Source: Methylobacterium mesophilicum SR1.6/6
Lineage (GTDB): Bacteria; Pseudomonadota; Alphaproteobacteria; Rhizobiales; Beijerinckiaceae
NCBI RefSeq assembly: GCF_000364445.2
Contig: NZ_CP043538.1
Span: 203,198 to 267,197 of the forward strand
DNA length: 64,000 nucleotides
Reading direction: 5' to 3'
A model generated the notes under the pieces. That model saw only the letters and a list, made by a program, of their open reading frames with translations. It did no database searches and had not been told where the DNA came from. Shown here one piece after another: positions 46,631 through 55,279 of this stretch; position 1 is the first letter of the stretch, and each line of letters begins with the position of its first letter. Made by a program: the position numbers and the translations under genes.

Positions 46631-47440
46631 ATGCCGGTGCGATTCGGCCCCTCATCCAGCTTCGCCGCCGTGGCGCCGCGCTACGACGCGACCCGCCGAA
46701 TCCCGGAGGTGCACCTGCTGGCCTGCTACGACCGCCTGATCGCGGCCGGATTGTTCCCCGAGCGCGGCCGGATCTGTGACGCGGGCTGCGGCACCGGCCA
46801 GATCTCCCTGCCGCTCGCCGGGTGCGGCTACAGGGTCGTGGGCTACGATCTCGCGGCGGAGATGGTGCTCCGCGCGCGGGCCAAGGTCCGGCCGGGCTGG
46901 GATGCCCTCTACGCGGTGGCCGACGTCCGTGCCCTGCCCGAACGGGATGCCGCCTGCGATGCCGTGGTCGTCTCGAAGCTGTTCATGCACATCGCCGACT
47001 GGCAGGCGGCCGCGCTGGAGCTGATACGCGTCGCGCGGCCCGGCGCGCCCATCGTGCATCTGCGCGACCGGGGGGCCTACGGCACCGAGATCCGCCGGCA
47101 CTTCACGGGGCGCCTCCGGGCGGCTGGCTTCGACAGGCTGTTCCTCGGACCCGACCCCGGTTCGAATGCCGCCCTGGTCGCCTTAATGACCGCTCAGGGC
47201 TGGCCGCTGGTACCGCTGGCGACAGATGATATCGGCTGGCGCTTCGAGACGACGGCCGCCGAAACGCTCCGGGGTTTGCGCGAGCGCATCTTCGCCGAGT
47301 TCTGGTACGTGCCGGAGGCCGCGTATGCGACGGCCCTAGCCGAGACCGAAGCTTGGGCGGCGGCCGAGCCCGGCGGCCTCGCCCGGACCGAGACCATGAC
47401 GCCGTACCTTGCGGTTGACCTGTTCCGGGCCGCAGGCTGA
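46631..47440 (+). CDS. SAM-dependent class I methyltransferase
   Basis: 269-aa Rossmann methyltransferase. Motif I is RICDAGCGTGQISLPLA, motif II is YRVVGYDLAAEM, and the post-motif region DVRALPERDAACDAVVVSKL is typical of Methyltransf_11. A GGAGG ribosome site precedes the ATG. It is divergent from the quinone hydroxylase gene, but the long C-terminal part does not identify it as UbiG or UbiE. Substrate unknown. Confidence 0.8.
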   Translation: MPVRFGPSSSFAAVAPRYDATRRIPEVHLLACYDRLIAAGLFPERGRICDAGCGTGQISLPLAGCGYRVVGYDLAAEMVLRARAKVRPGWDALYAVADVRALPERDAACDAVVVSKLFMHIADWQAAALELIRVARPGAPIVHLRDRGAYGTEIRRHFTGRLRAAGFDRLFLGPDPGSNAALVALMTAQGWPLVPLATDDIGWRFETTAAETLRGLRERIFAEFWYVPEAAYATALAETEAWAAAEPGGLARTETMTPYLAVDLFRAAG

Positions 47441-47446
47441 ACACCG

Positions 47447-48331
47447 TCAGCCCAGGAACGCCGCCAGCTCCGAGAAAACCTCCTCCGGCCGCTCCTCCTG
47501 GAGGGTGTGGCCGCAGTTGAGGGCCCGGCCCGAGACGGTGGTGGCCTTCTCGCGCCAGGTCTCCAGCACGTCGTAGGTCTGGCCCACCGTGCCCTTCGCG
47601 CCCCAGAGCGCCAGCAGCGGCGCCGTGACGCGCGCCTGCGAATCGGCCGCGTCGTGCTCCAGGTCGATCCCGGCGGCGGCCCGGTAATCCTCGCAGATCG
47701 CGTGCCGGCAGGCCGGGTCGGAATAGCAGCGCAGGTACTCGGCGAAGAGGTCCGGCGGCGTCGAGCCGGGGGTCTTGGACTGGCCCTCGATGTGGTGGCG
47801 CAGGAAGTATTCCGGATCCGCCCCGATCAGCGTCTCCGGCAGGGGATGGGGCTGGATGAAGAAGAACCACCAGAAATAGCGGGTGGCGAAATCCTTGTCG
47901 GTGCGCGCGTACATGGTCGCGGTCGGCGCGATGTCGAGGACCGCGACCCGCTCGACGGCTTGGGCGTGGTCCAGGGCGAGGCGGTGGGCGACGCGTCCGC
48001 CCCGGTCGTGGCCGACCACGGCGAAGCTTTCGTGGCCGAGGGTCCGCATCACCGCGACCGCGTCGGCCGCCATGGCGCGCTTGGCGTAGGTGGCGTGCCG
48101 CTCGCCGCCCGGGGGCTTGGCCGAGTCGCCGTAGCCGCGCAGGTCCATGGCCACGACGCTGCGGCGCTCCGCGAGGCGCGGGGCGACGTGCAGCCACGTG
48201 GACAGGGTCTGCGGATGACCGTGCAGCAGCAGGACCGGCGGCCCGGAGCCGCCCGAGCGGGCCTGGATCGTCACGCCCGGTTCGGTCTCGATCCGGTGCC
48301 GCTCGAACCCGGGCAGGAAGTCGCTGGCCAT
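47447..48331 (-). CDS. Haloacetate dehalogenase-like alpha/beta hydrolase
   Basis: 294 aa. Closely follows the fluoroacetate dehalogenase family: nucleophile Asp109 in GHDRGGR (with the two substrate Arg residues), general base His in CGHTLQEE, and QPHPLPETLIGADPEYF. In fluoroacetate dehalogenases the halide pocket has His-Trp before this region; here it is Trp-Trp (FWWFFFIQP), so fluoride binding may be weakened. The gene may act on other haloacids or be an epoxide or ester hydrolase. It converges with the methyltransferase gene six bases away. Confidence 0.8.
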   Translation of the reverse strand: MASDFLPGFERHRIETEPGVTIQARSGGSGPPVLLLHGHPQTLSTWLHVAPRLAERRSVVAMDLRGYGDSAKPPGGERHATYAKRAMAADAVAVMRTLGHESFAVVGHDRGGRVAHRLALDHAQAVERVAVLDIAPTATMYARTDKDFATRYFWWFFFIQPHPLPETLIGADPEYFLRHHIEGQSKTPGSTPPDLFAEYLRCYSDPACRHAICEDYRAAAGIDLEHDAADSQARVTAPLLALWGAKGTVGQTYDVLETWREKATTVSGRALNCGHTLQEERPEEVFSELAAFLG

Positions 48332-48428
48332 GGGGGAGGATCTCCATCGCGCCGCACGGGCGCCGCACTGGCGCGGCGCGATGCACCGGATGATAAGGCG
48401 CCTCCGGCACCATGTCCGCCGAACCGCC

Positions 48429-50636
48429 ATGACAGATGCACGCGCGCCTCACGACCTGGTCCTGAACGCCCCCGAAGCCGTCGAGGCCCCGGAGGGCGCC
48501 CCCGCGGCCGCCCCGGCCCTGCGCCCGAGCATCCTCGACGCGCTCTTCGCGCCGGCCCGCGCACTGCCGGGCATCGGCCCGAAGATGGCGCCGCTGATCG
48601 AGAAGCTGCTCGGCACCCCCGAGCGCGAGGCCCGGGTCGTGGACCTGCTGTTCCACCTGCCCCAGGGCGGCGTGGCGCGGAAGCTCATGGGCTCGATCAG
48701 CGAGGCGCCCACGGGCGAACCGGTGACGATCGGCGTCACCGTGGTGGCGCACCGTCCGGCGCAGATCGGGGCCGGCAAGCGCCCGCATCGGGTGCTGGTG
48801 GAGGATGCCTCCGGCGACATTTCGCTGGTGTTCTTCGGCATGCCCCGCGCCCGGGTCGAGAAGATGCTGCCCCTCGGCGCGCACCGCTACATCACCGGCC
48901 GGATCGACCTCTGGGACGGCACCCGCCAGATGGTCCACCCGTCCCGGATCGTGGACGAGGCGGGCTTGGCCGAACTGCCCGCCGTCGAGCCGGTCTACGG
49001 CGCCACCGAGGGGCTGACCTCCCGGGCGATCAACAAGCTCGCGGTGGCGGCCCTCGACCGCCTGCCGGTCCTGCCGGAATGGCAGGATGCGGCCTGGCTG
49101 GAGCGGAACCGCCTGCCCGCCTTCGCGGACGCGCTCCGTCTGGAGCACCGCCCCGAGGAGGCGCCGCCGAAGGCCGAGGACCCGCTCCAGCCGCCGCCGG
49201 GGACGCCGGCCCGGCGGCGCTTGGCCTATGACGAGCTCCTCGCCTCGCAGCTGGCGCTCGCCCTGCTGCGCGCCCGCCAGCGGCGCAAGGCCGGCCGGGT
49301 GAATGCCGGCGACGGGGCCCTGAGCGGGCGCATCGCGGCCGCCCTCCCCTTCGCGCTGACCGGCGCCCAGGCCCGGGCAGTGGCGGAGATCCGCGCGGAT
49401 CTCGCCGCGCCGCGCCGGATGCTGCGCCTGCTCCAGGGCGATGTCGGCTCGGGCAAGACCGCGGTGGCGCTGCTCGCCATGGCGTCGGCCGCGGAGGCCG
49501 GGCGTCAGGCCGCGCTGATGGCCCCCACCGAGATCCTGGCCCGGCAGCATTTCGAGCGGCTGAAGCCCCTCGCCGGTCCCCTGCGGCTGCGGCTGATGAC
49601 CGGCCGCGACAAGGCCGCGGAGCGGAAGAGCACGCTGGCCGACCTCGCGGCGGGCGAGATCGACATCCTCGTCGGCACCCACGCCCTGTTCCAGGAGGCC
49701 GTGACCTTCCGCGACCTCGGCCTCGCCGTGGTGGACGAGCAGCACCGGTTCGGCGTCCACCAGCGCCTCGCGCTCGGCGCCAAGGGCGAGGCGGTCGACT
49801 TCTTGGTGATGACCGCGACGCCGATCCCCCGCACCCTGGCGCTGACCTTCTTCGGCGACATGGACGTCTCGATCCTCGACGAGAAGCCCGCCGGCCGGCA
49901 GCCGATCCGCACGATCACGCTGCCCACCGAGCGGATCGACGAGGTCGTGGCCGGCCTCGCCCGGGCGATCGCCGGGGGCGAGCGGGTCTACTGGATCTGC
50001 CCGCTGGTGGAGGAATCCGAGTTCATCGACCTCGCCGCCGCCGCCGAGCGCTTCGACGACCTGCAAAAGCATTTCGGGGACGCGGTCGGCCTGATCCACG
50101 GCAAGATGCCGGGCCCCGAGAAGGACGCCGCCATGGCGCGCTTCGCCGCCGGGGAGACCAAAGTCCTGGTCTCGACCACCGTGGTGGAGGTCGGGGTCGA
50201 CGTGCCCGAGGCCACCATCATGGTCATCGAGCACGCGGAGCGGTTCGGGCTGGCGCAACTGCACCAGCTCCGCGGCCGGGTCGGGCGCGGCTCCAAGGCG
50301 TCGTCCTGCCTGCTGCTCTACCGGGGGCCCCTCGGCCAGGTGTCGCGAGCGCGGCTGGAGATGATGCGCGAGAGCGAGGACGGCTTCCGCATCGCTGAGG
50401 CCGACCTGAAGCTGCGCGGCGAGGGCGAGGTGCTGGGCACCCGCCAGTCGGGACTGGCCGCCTTCCGGCTGGCGCGTCTGGAGAGCGACGGCGGCCTGCT
50501 GGAGGCGGCCCGCGACGACGCCCGGATGATCGTGGAGCGCGATCCCGGCCTGAAGAGCCCGCGGGGCCAAGCGCTGCGGGTGCTGCTCTACCTGTTCGAG
50601 CGCGAGGCCGCGATCCGGCTGATCGGGGCTGGATGA
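48429..50636 (+). CDS. recG: ATP-dependent DNA helicase RecG
   Basis: 735-aa branched-DNA helicase that remodels stalled forks and D-loops. A wedge (OB-fold) domain occupies residues ~60-200. The helicase has Walker A GDVGSGKTAVAL, DEQHRFG (DExH), MTATPIPRTLALT and the C-terminal QLHQLRGRVGRG. It is longer than E. coli RecG by a short Ala-rich N-terminus. The ATG at 48429 is used; longer frames lack a ribosome site. In many alphaproteobacteria it is next to sdhE and mfd; here it is not. Confidence 0.95.
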   Translation: MTDARAPHDLVLNAPEAVEAPEGAPAAAPALRPSILDALFAPARALPGIGPKMAPLIEKLLGTPEREARVVDLLFHLPQGGVARKLMGSISEAPTGEPVTIGVTVVAHRPAQIGAGKRPHRVLVEDASGDISLVFFGMPRARVEKMLPLGAHRYITGRIDLWDGTRQMVHPSRIVDEAGLAELPAVEPVYGATEGLTSRAINKLAVAALDRLPVLPEWQDAAWLERNRLPAFADALRLEHRPEEAPPKAEDPLQPPPGTPARRRLAYDELLASQLALALLRARQRRKAGRVNAGDGALSGRIAAALPFALTGAQARAVAEIRADLAAPRRMLRLLQGDVGSGKTAVALLAMASAAEAGRQAALMAPTEILARQHFERLKPLAGPLRLRLMTGRDKAAERKSTLADLAAGEIDILVGTHALFQEAVTFRDLGLAVVDEQHRFGVHQRLALGAKGEAVDFLVMTATPIPRTLALTFFGDMDVSILDEKPAGRQPIRTITLPTERIDEVVAGLARAIAGGERVYWICPLVEESEFIDLAAAAERFDDLQKHFGDAVGLIHGKMPGPEKDAAMARFAAGETKVLVSTTVVEVGVDVPEATIMVIEHAERFGLAQLHQLRGRVGRGSKASSCLLLYRGPLGQVSRARLEMMRESEDGFRIAEADLKLRGEGEVLGTRQSGLAAFRLARLESDGGLLEAARDDARMIVERDPGLKSPRGQALRVLLYLFEREAAIRLIGAG

Positions 50637-50684
50637 ACGGCAAGATGAACGGCTTCGTTCAGGAAAGCCCGGCGTTCATGAACG
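50634..50684. promoter_or_regulatory. Cluster of TGAACG / CGTTCA half-sites
   Basis: Five copies of a 6-bp half-site in 51 bp: TGAACG at 50634, 50646 and 50679, and CGTTCA at 50656 and 50673. The last two form a perfect 12-bp palindrome (CGTTCATGAACG). This lies between recG and the next gene; a regulatory role is a guess. Spacing does not fit the LexA box. Confidence 0.35.
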
Positions 50685-50933
50685 GTTGGGCCGGGAATCG
50701 TTTCCGATCGGCGGGATCGGTAGTCCGATGCGGCAATGTCACAGGCGCTCGGGAAAGAGCCGTGTTCTCAAGGTGTTGGCGGAGCGGCGCCGAAGCTTGG
50801 CCGCGCTCCGGCGGCGGCTTGGCGGCCTGCGGACAGGTCTCGTGACCTTGCATCAGCCATATTCTTCCCTTAACTGGAGATGAACGAATGGCCCGGTAAG
50901 CCGGGACATCACGGACGAATCTGGAGGACGGAC

Positions 50934-51257
50934 ATGTCGAACGGACTGTTCCAAAACCTGCCGGGCTCCCACGAGATGGCCGGTATCCAAGCCCTGCCGA
51001 ACGAGCCCTGGCTGCTGCCGATCTCGGATCGCGCCGCCGAGGCGGCGAGCAAGACCGCGGACGAGTTGCAGGCCGCCGTGCGACGGGCCGCCCGCCCCTT
51101 CTGGCTGGCCGCCAACGGGCTCTGCATCGCCCTCGGGCTCGCCCTCACGCTTCAGTGCGCCACCGGCTGGATGCCGACGGCGCCGCGCAGCGCCGTGACG
51201 GTGGCCCAGGCGACCCCGCCGACCATCGCGCCGCAGACGGCGTCGCTGCAGCGCTGA
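50934..51257 (+). CDS. Small single-pass membrane protein
   Basis: 107 aa with a soluble N-terminus (NLPGSHEMAGIQALPNEPW), an amphipathic helix (AAEAASKTADELQAAVRRA), one TM helix (FWLAANGLCIALGLALTLQ) and a Pro/Thr tail. A strong GGAGG site and a factor-independent terminator support a real monocistronic gene. No family recognised. Confidence 0.65.
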   Translation: MSNGLFQNLPGSHEMAGIQALPNEPWLLPISDRAAEAASKTADELQAAVRRAARPFWLAANGLCIALGLALTLQCATGWMPTAPRSAVTVAQATPPTIAPQTASLQR

Positions 51258-51284
51258 GCGGACTCGACAGGCTGAAGAGGAAGG

Positions 51285-51313
51285 GCCGTCCCGCCGCGCG
51301 GGGCGGCTTTTTT
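51285..51313 (+). terminator. Rho-independent terminator
   Basis: 10-bp G+C stem with one G-T wobble (GCCGTCCCGC / GCGGGGCGGC), CGC loop and six T. This is the clearest intrinsic terminator in the window and ends the small membrane protein gene. Confidence 0.9.
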
Positions 51314-51466
51314 CGTGGACGATTGCCGCCCCTCCGGTTGCCTCCCCAGGCCTCGGGGGTGGTGAAATCGGGGTGACGGGAGCCTCGGTTGCGCTCCGGT
51401 GCCTCGGGAAGGAATCCTAAGCGGACCAGACGGTGTCCCCGCTTCGACGGTCCCGGCCGACGCTAT

Positions 51467-51556
51467 CGTCATCGCGAGCGGAGCGAAGCGACCCGGGGAA
51501 ACGCGACCTCGGCAGGCGTGGCGCTTCTGGATCGCTTCGCTCCGCGCGCGAAGACG
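51467..51556. repeat. Palindromic intergenic element, copy C
   Basis: About 90 bp with ends CGTCATCGCGAGCGGAGCGA and, from the other side, CGTCTTCGCGCGCGGAGCGA. It lies directly beyond the end of the DUF502 gene. It is related to the elements at 14171-14260 and 18663-18755. Confidence 0.8.
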
Positions 51557-51572
51557 GCGACCGGAAGCGGTA

Positions 51573-52364
51573 TCACGCGTCCTGCGGCTCGCGCCGCGGG
51601 GTGCCCCCCACCGGCTGGGCCGCCCGCAGGGAGGCCGCCATGGCGTTGAGCCGGCCCTGCGGGTCCTCCGGCTGGATCACGCCCGCCGACATCACCAGCT
51701 TGGCCGCGTCGTCGACGCTGATGGCGAGTTCCACCACCTCGGCCCGCGGCAGGTAGAAGAAGAAGCCCGTGGTGGGATTGGGCGCGCAGGGCAGGAACAC
51801 GCCCACGAGCTCGTCCGCGGCGGCGCCCCGGTCCCGCAGGGCGCCCTCGATCTCGGCCGCCGCCGGGGCGGACAGGAACACCACCGACCACGTGCCCTTC
51901 ACGGGAAACTCCACCAGCCCCACCGTGCGGAACGAGGTGCCGTTGGCCGAAAACAGGGTCTCGAAGATCTGCCGCAGGCCCTTGTAGAGGCCGGAGATCA
52001 CCGGCGTCCGGGCGAGCAGCACCTCGCCGAACTCGATCACCGAGCGGCCGACGAGGTTCGCCGTGAGGAAGCCCAGCAGGGTCACCGCCAGGAACGCGAT
52101 GACGAGGCCGAGGCCGGGGATGGAGAACGGCAGGTAATGGTCTGGGAGGTAGCTCGCCGGCACCAGCGGCTTCACGAAGGAGTCGATCAGCGCGATGAAC
52201 CACCACGTGATGTAGGCGGTGATCGCCAGCGGGCCGGCCACGATGATGCCGGTGAGGAAGTAGGTGCGCAGCCGCCCGCGCGCGCTGACCCGCGTCTTCG
52301 GGGCGCCGCCGGGCGCGGAGACCTCGGGCTCGGGGCCCTGAACCGGCGGGGGACTCGGCGCCAC
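51573..52364 (-). CDS. DUF502 inner-membrane protein
   Basis: 263-aa protein with two TM helices near the N-terminus (LRTYFLTGIIVAGPLAITAY; IPGLGLVIAFLAVTLLGFLT) and a conserved soluble region (RTPVISGLYKGLRQIFETLF, PNPTTGFFFYLPR) characteristic of DUF502. Function unknown. The GTG at 52364 with GAGAGGG is chosen; the upstream open frame is a shadow of the sugar kinase gene. Confidence 0.85.
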   Translation of the reverse strand: MAPSPPPVQGPEPEVSAPGGAPKTRVSARGRLRTYFLTGIIVAGPLAITAYITWWFIALIDSFVKPLVPASYLPDHYLPFSIPGLGLVIAFLAVTLLGFLTANLVGRSVIEFGEVLLARTPVISGLYKGLRQIFETLFSANGTSFRTVGLVEFPVKGTWSVVFLSAPAAAEIEGALRDRGAAADELVGVFLPCAPNPTTGFFFYLPRAEVVELAISVDDAAKLVMSAGVIQPEDPQGRLNAMAASLRAAQPVGGTPRREPQDA

Positions 52365-52486
52365 GGTTGCCCTCTCGGCCGCTCGACGCGCGGCGATCCT
52401 GCTGCGGGGGCCATTCCCCGGGAGGGAGAGGTAGCGGTTGCGCTTGCCCGTCTCAAGGGCGGGGGCGCCACGGTCCCCCGCCGCCG

Positions 52487-53422
52487 TCAGGCCGCGGGAT
52501 CGGGCGGCCGGAACGCCATGGCCGGCATCGCGTCCCGCGGGATCACCGCGCCGCGATGGCCGATCACCGCCCCTGCGAGGCGGTGGGCCTCGCCGGCGGC
52601 GGCCTCGGGCGCCAGCCCGGCGAGGCGCGCGGCGAGGTAGCCCGCCGCGAAGCTGTCCCCCGCGGCCGTCGTGTCGACGACGCGCTCCACCGGCCCGGCC
52701 GGCACGGCGGTGTCGGACGCCCCGTGCAGCACCCGGGCGACGGGCCCGGATCGACCCGAAGCCTTGAGCACGATCTCGGCCCGGCCGCGATGGCGCAGGA
52801 CCTCGTCCTCGCCCGTCTCGCCGAAGAGCCAGTCCAGATCCTCCACCGAGGCGAAGATCAGGTCGGCCTGCGCCAGGGCCGCGCGGAAGGTGGTCCGGGC
52901 CTCGTCCCGGTCGGGCCAGCCGCGGGGGCGGTAATTGGTGTCGAAGGCGACCCGTCCGCCCCGGGCGCGCAGGGCCGACAGGGTCTCCCCCAGGGCGGCG
53001 CGCCCGCCCGCGCCGTAGAGCGAGAGGCTGATGCCCGAGACGTAGACGAGGTCGTAGGTCGCGAGGGCGGCGCGGGTCCCGGCAGCGTCCGGGCCGGTGA
53101 AGAGATCGCGGGCCGCGGCGCGGTCGCGCCAGTAGTGGAAGCTGCGCTCGCCGGCCGGGTCGGTGCGGATGATGTAGAGGCCCGGCATCCGGCCCGGCAT
53201 CCGGCGCACTGCGCCGAGGCCGATGCCTTCCTGGCCCCAGGACGCCGCCATCTCGTCGCTCCAGACGTCGTCGCCGAGTGCCGTGACGTAGTCGACCGCG
53301 ACTCCGAGACGGGCGAGGTAAAGGGCGGTGTTGAGCGTGTCGCCGCCGAATCCGCGGGCGAGGCTCCCGTCGGGGCGCTCCGACAATTCCACCATGCACT
53401 CGCCGATGCAGGCGACCCTCAT
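52487..53422 (-). CDS. kdgK: 2-keto-3-deoxygluconate kinase (PfkB family)
   Basis: 311-aa carbohydrate kinase. The N-terminus IGECMVELSERPDG and FGGDTLNTALYLARLG are typical of KdgK; the anion hole/catalytic motif is TTAAGDSFAAGYLAARL. It phosphorylates KDG to KDPG, which enters the Entner-Doudoroff pathway. Other PfkB sugar kinases are possible, but the motifs favour KdgK. It stands alone, without an aldolase or uronate gene nearby. Confidence 0.85.
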   Translation of the reverse strand: MRVACIGECMVELSERPDGSLARGFGGDTLNTALYLARLGVAVDYVTALGDDVWSDEMAASWGQEGIGLGAVRRMPGRMPGLYIIRTDPAGERSFHYWRDRAAARDLFTGPDAAGTRAALATYDLVYVSGISLSLYGAGGRAALGETLSALRARGGRVAFDTNYRPRGWPDRDEARTTFRAALAQADLIFASVEDLDWLFGETGEDEVLRHRGRAEIVLKASGRSGPVARVLHGASDTAVPAGPVERVVDTTAAGDSFAAGYLAARLAGLAPEAAAGEAHRLAGAVIGHRGAVIPRDAMPAMAFRPPDPAA

Positions 53423-54043
53423 GCGGTTCCTCCCGGTGCGTCGGCTGTTCCCCGCACCGTTTGTGCCGGCCTGTCAATCTCCGCCCGGCGGACGGATCGG
53501 CCGCGCGTCCAGGGCTCCCCACCGAGGAGACCCGGACGCGTCAGAACGATCCCACGTCGGGATTTACAGATTTGCATATTGATTGGTAAATTATTCGATT
53601 TTTCGATGTAATAACTGTCGTAGATTTCCAATAATATTGTTCTACAATGAGCAAAACACGATTTAAGATCTGAACTGATCGATCGCGTATCCCGACTTTC
53701 GCATCTTTATGAACAGGAAAATCGTACTTTTAAACGCGCGTTAGGCGGAACACGTCACGCAGAGCGGGTGCCCATGTCGACTTCACACCGGAGCTTGCGT
53801 GACCGACGGACCATCGCGGCGTGCGATCCCCGCCCGGGCAGGGTGGCGATCATCGCAGCCGGCGGCGCGGATGCGGACCTGGAAACCGATTGTCACGAAG
53901 ACGATTTTGCCATGAATCACGTTTCGTACGAGATCTTGTCGCGGGCCGCATCGTTGTGTCGGGCGAGGCTCGAAATACATCCGTTGACGGTCCGGTGAAA
54001 AATCGGCGACACCGTCCGAGGAGTCGAACTGGGTAGTTCGGTC
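53423..54043. other. 621-bp intergenic region with an A+T-rich island
   Basis: From about 53560 to 53740 the DNA is unusually A+T-rich for this genome (runs such as GGTAAATTATTCGATTTTTC). No ORF here has a ribosome site and family-like sequence. It separates kdgK from a PAS-HTH regulator, and may hold that regulator's control region or be foreign or MucR-bound DNA. Confidence 0.6.
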
Positions 54044-55069
54044 ATGTTCCATTCTGCTTTGAGCGCCCTGACATTCTCGTCCGGAGAGTTTCTGACCATC
54101 ACCGAGAGCCGGGGGGTGAGCGGTGCCTGGAGCTGGATCTTCGCGGGCGGGGACCAGGTCTGGTCACCGGGCTTCTATCGCCTGCTCGGCCTGGTGCCGA
54201 ACGCCGCGAAGGCGAACTACGATCTGCTGCTCTCGTTGATCCACCCGGAGGATCGGCACCGGCTGCCCTCCCTCGCCGAGGTCCGCCAGGGTCACGTTCC
54301 CCGGGAGGTGACCGTCCGGGTGATTCGCCCGAACGGCACGATCCGGACCCTCTCGCTGACGATGGAGGTGCGCTTCTCGGCCGAGGGGCGGCCCGTGGCC
54401 ATCAGCGGCATGGCCCTCGACGTGAGCGACCGCGAGCAGCTGGTCCAGCTGCGGCATGAGGAGCGGCGCCGCCGGGGCGCGCTCTATCTCACCGAGCACA
54501 TCGCCACCTTCTCGGTGGGGCTCGACCTGATCCGCGAGCTGCCCTTCGAGGTGGCGCAGGTCCACGGCCTCCCCTTCGAGGAGATCAGTGTCGATCCCTA
54601 CATCATGATCGTCCCGGAGGAGCGCGGAGCCTTCCAGGCGGTCGCGGCGGAGCAGATCGAGCGGCGGACGTTCTTCCAGGGGACGGCCCACGAGCGACTC
54701 GCCAACGGCGAGCTCTGGCACTTCCGGATCCTGACGATGCCGGTCTGGGATCCGGACGGCACGTATCTCGGCCGGAGCGGCCTCAAGTTCCCGGTGCGGA
54801 CGGGCGCGCGGCTGCCGGCCGCCCTGCACACGGGCCTCGAGCAATCCGTGACCGGCCACCACCTGCGTGCCGCCAGGGCCCTGCTCGACTGGTCGATGAT
54901 GGATCTGGCCCGGGCGAGCGGCCTGTCGCATTCCACGGTGCGGCGGCTCGAGGAGGACAGCGAGCATCGGGGCAGCCGGTCGCGCCTTCACGCCGCCGAG
55001 GCGCTGCGCCGGGCCGGGGTCCGCTTCGTGGTCATGGAAGACGGAACCCTGGCGGTCGCCCGGGCCTGA
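54044..55069 (+). CDS. PAS-domain and Cro/C1-HTH transcriptional regulator
   Basis: 341 aa. The N-terminal half is a PAS_3-type fold (GAWSWIFAGGDQVWSPGFYRLLG ... HPEDRHR ... RVIRPNGTIRTLSL ... GMALDVSDRE). The C-terminus has a Cro/C1-like HTH (LRAARALLDWSMMDLARASGLSHSTVRRLE). The central part looks like a second, degenerate PAS. The signal is unknown. The gene follows the A+T-rich island. Confidence 0.78.
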   Translation: MFHSALSALTFSSGEFLTITESRGVSGAWSWIFAGGDQVWSPGFYRLLGLVPNAAKANYDLLLSLIHPEDRHRLPSLAEVRQGHVPREVTVRVIRPNGTIRTLSLTMEVRFSAEGRPVAISGMALDVSDREQLVQLRHEERRRRGALYLTEHIATFSVGLDLIRELPFEVAQVHGLPFEEISVDPYIMIVPEERGAFQAVAAEQIERRTFFQGTAHERLANGELWHFRILTMPVWDPDGTYLGRSGLKFPVRTGARLPAALHTGLEQSVTGHHLRAARALLDWSMMDLARASGLSHSTVRRLEEDSEHRGSRSRLHAAEALRRAGVRFVVMEDGTLAVARA

Positions 55070-55107
55070 AGCGCCCGCGAACGCACCACCTACCCCTCCG
55101 GCGGCCC

Positions 55108-55151
55108 GGAGCCGGACCGGAGCCGGACCGGAGCCGGACCGGAGCCGGACC
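55108..55151. repeat. 11-bp tandem repeat, four copies
   Basis: GGAGCCGGACC repeated four times head to tail, downstream of the PAS-HTH gene. It could vary in copy number by slippage. No coding role. Confidence 0.9.
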
Positions 55152-55279
55152 GGAAGTCCCGCCGAACGCGCGCCCCCGCGCGTGGGCGGATCTCCCGGTC
55201 AGGGCGACGGCCGGGCCGGCCCACGCCGCTCATCGGCGGCTCGGGCCGTCGACGGGCGGCGAAGCGGCACCCGTGCCGG

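Noticed and set aside
47103..50570. 1155-codon minus-strand ORF opposite recG
   Set aside because: Antisense of recG and of the dehalogenase-like gene in an offset frame; no coherent domain.
50635..50650. GAAC-N-GAAC as a second LexA box after recG
   Set aside because: The spacing between the two GAAC is eight bases, not seven.
51573..53522. One 649-codon frame covering the DUF502 gene and the kdgK region
   Set aside because: Only the first-named portion (51573-52364) has DUF502 features. The upstream part is an offset reading of kdgK.
53768..53998. 76-codon ORF in the A+T-rich intergenic region
   Set aside because: No convincing ribosome site or family-like sequence, and it crosses a composition change. 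I left it out as a gene.
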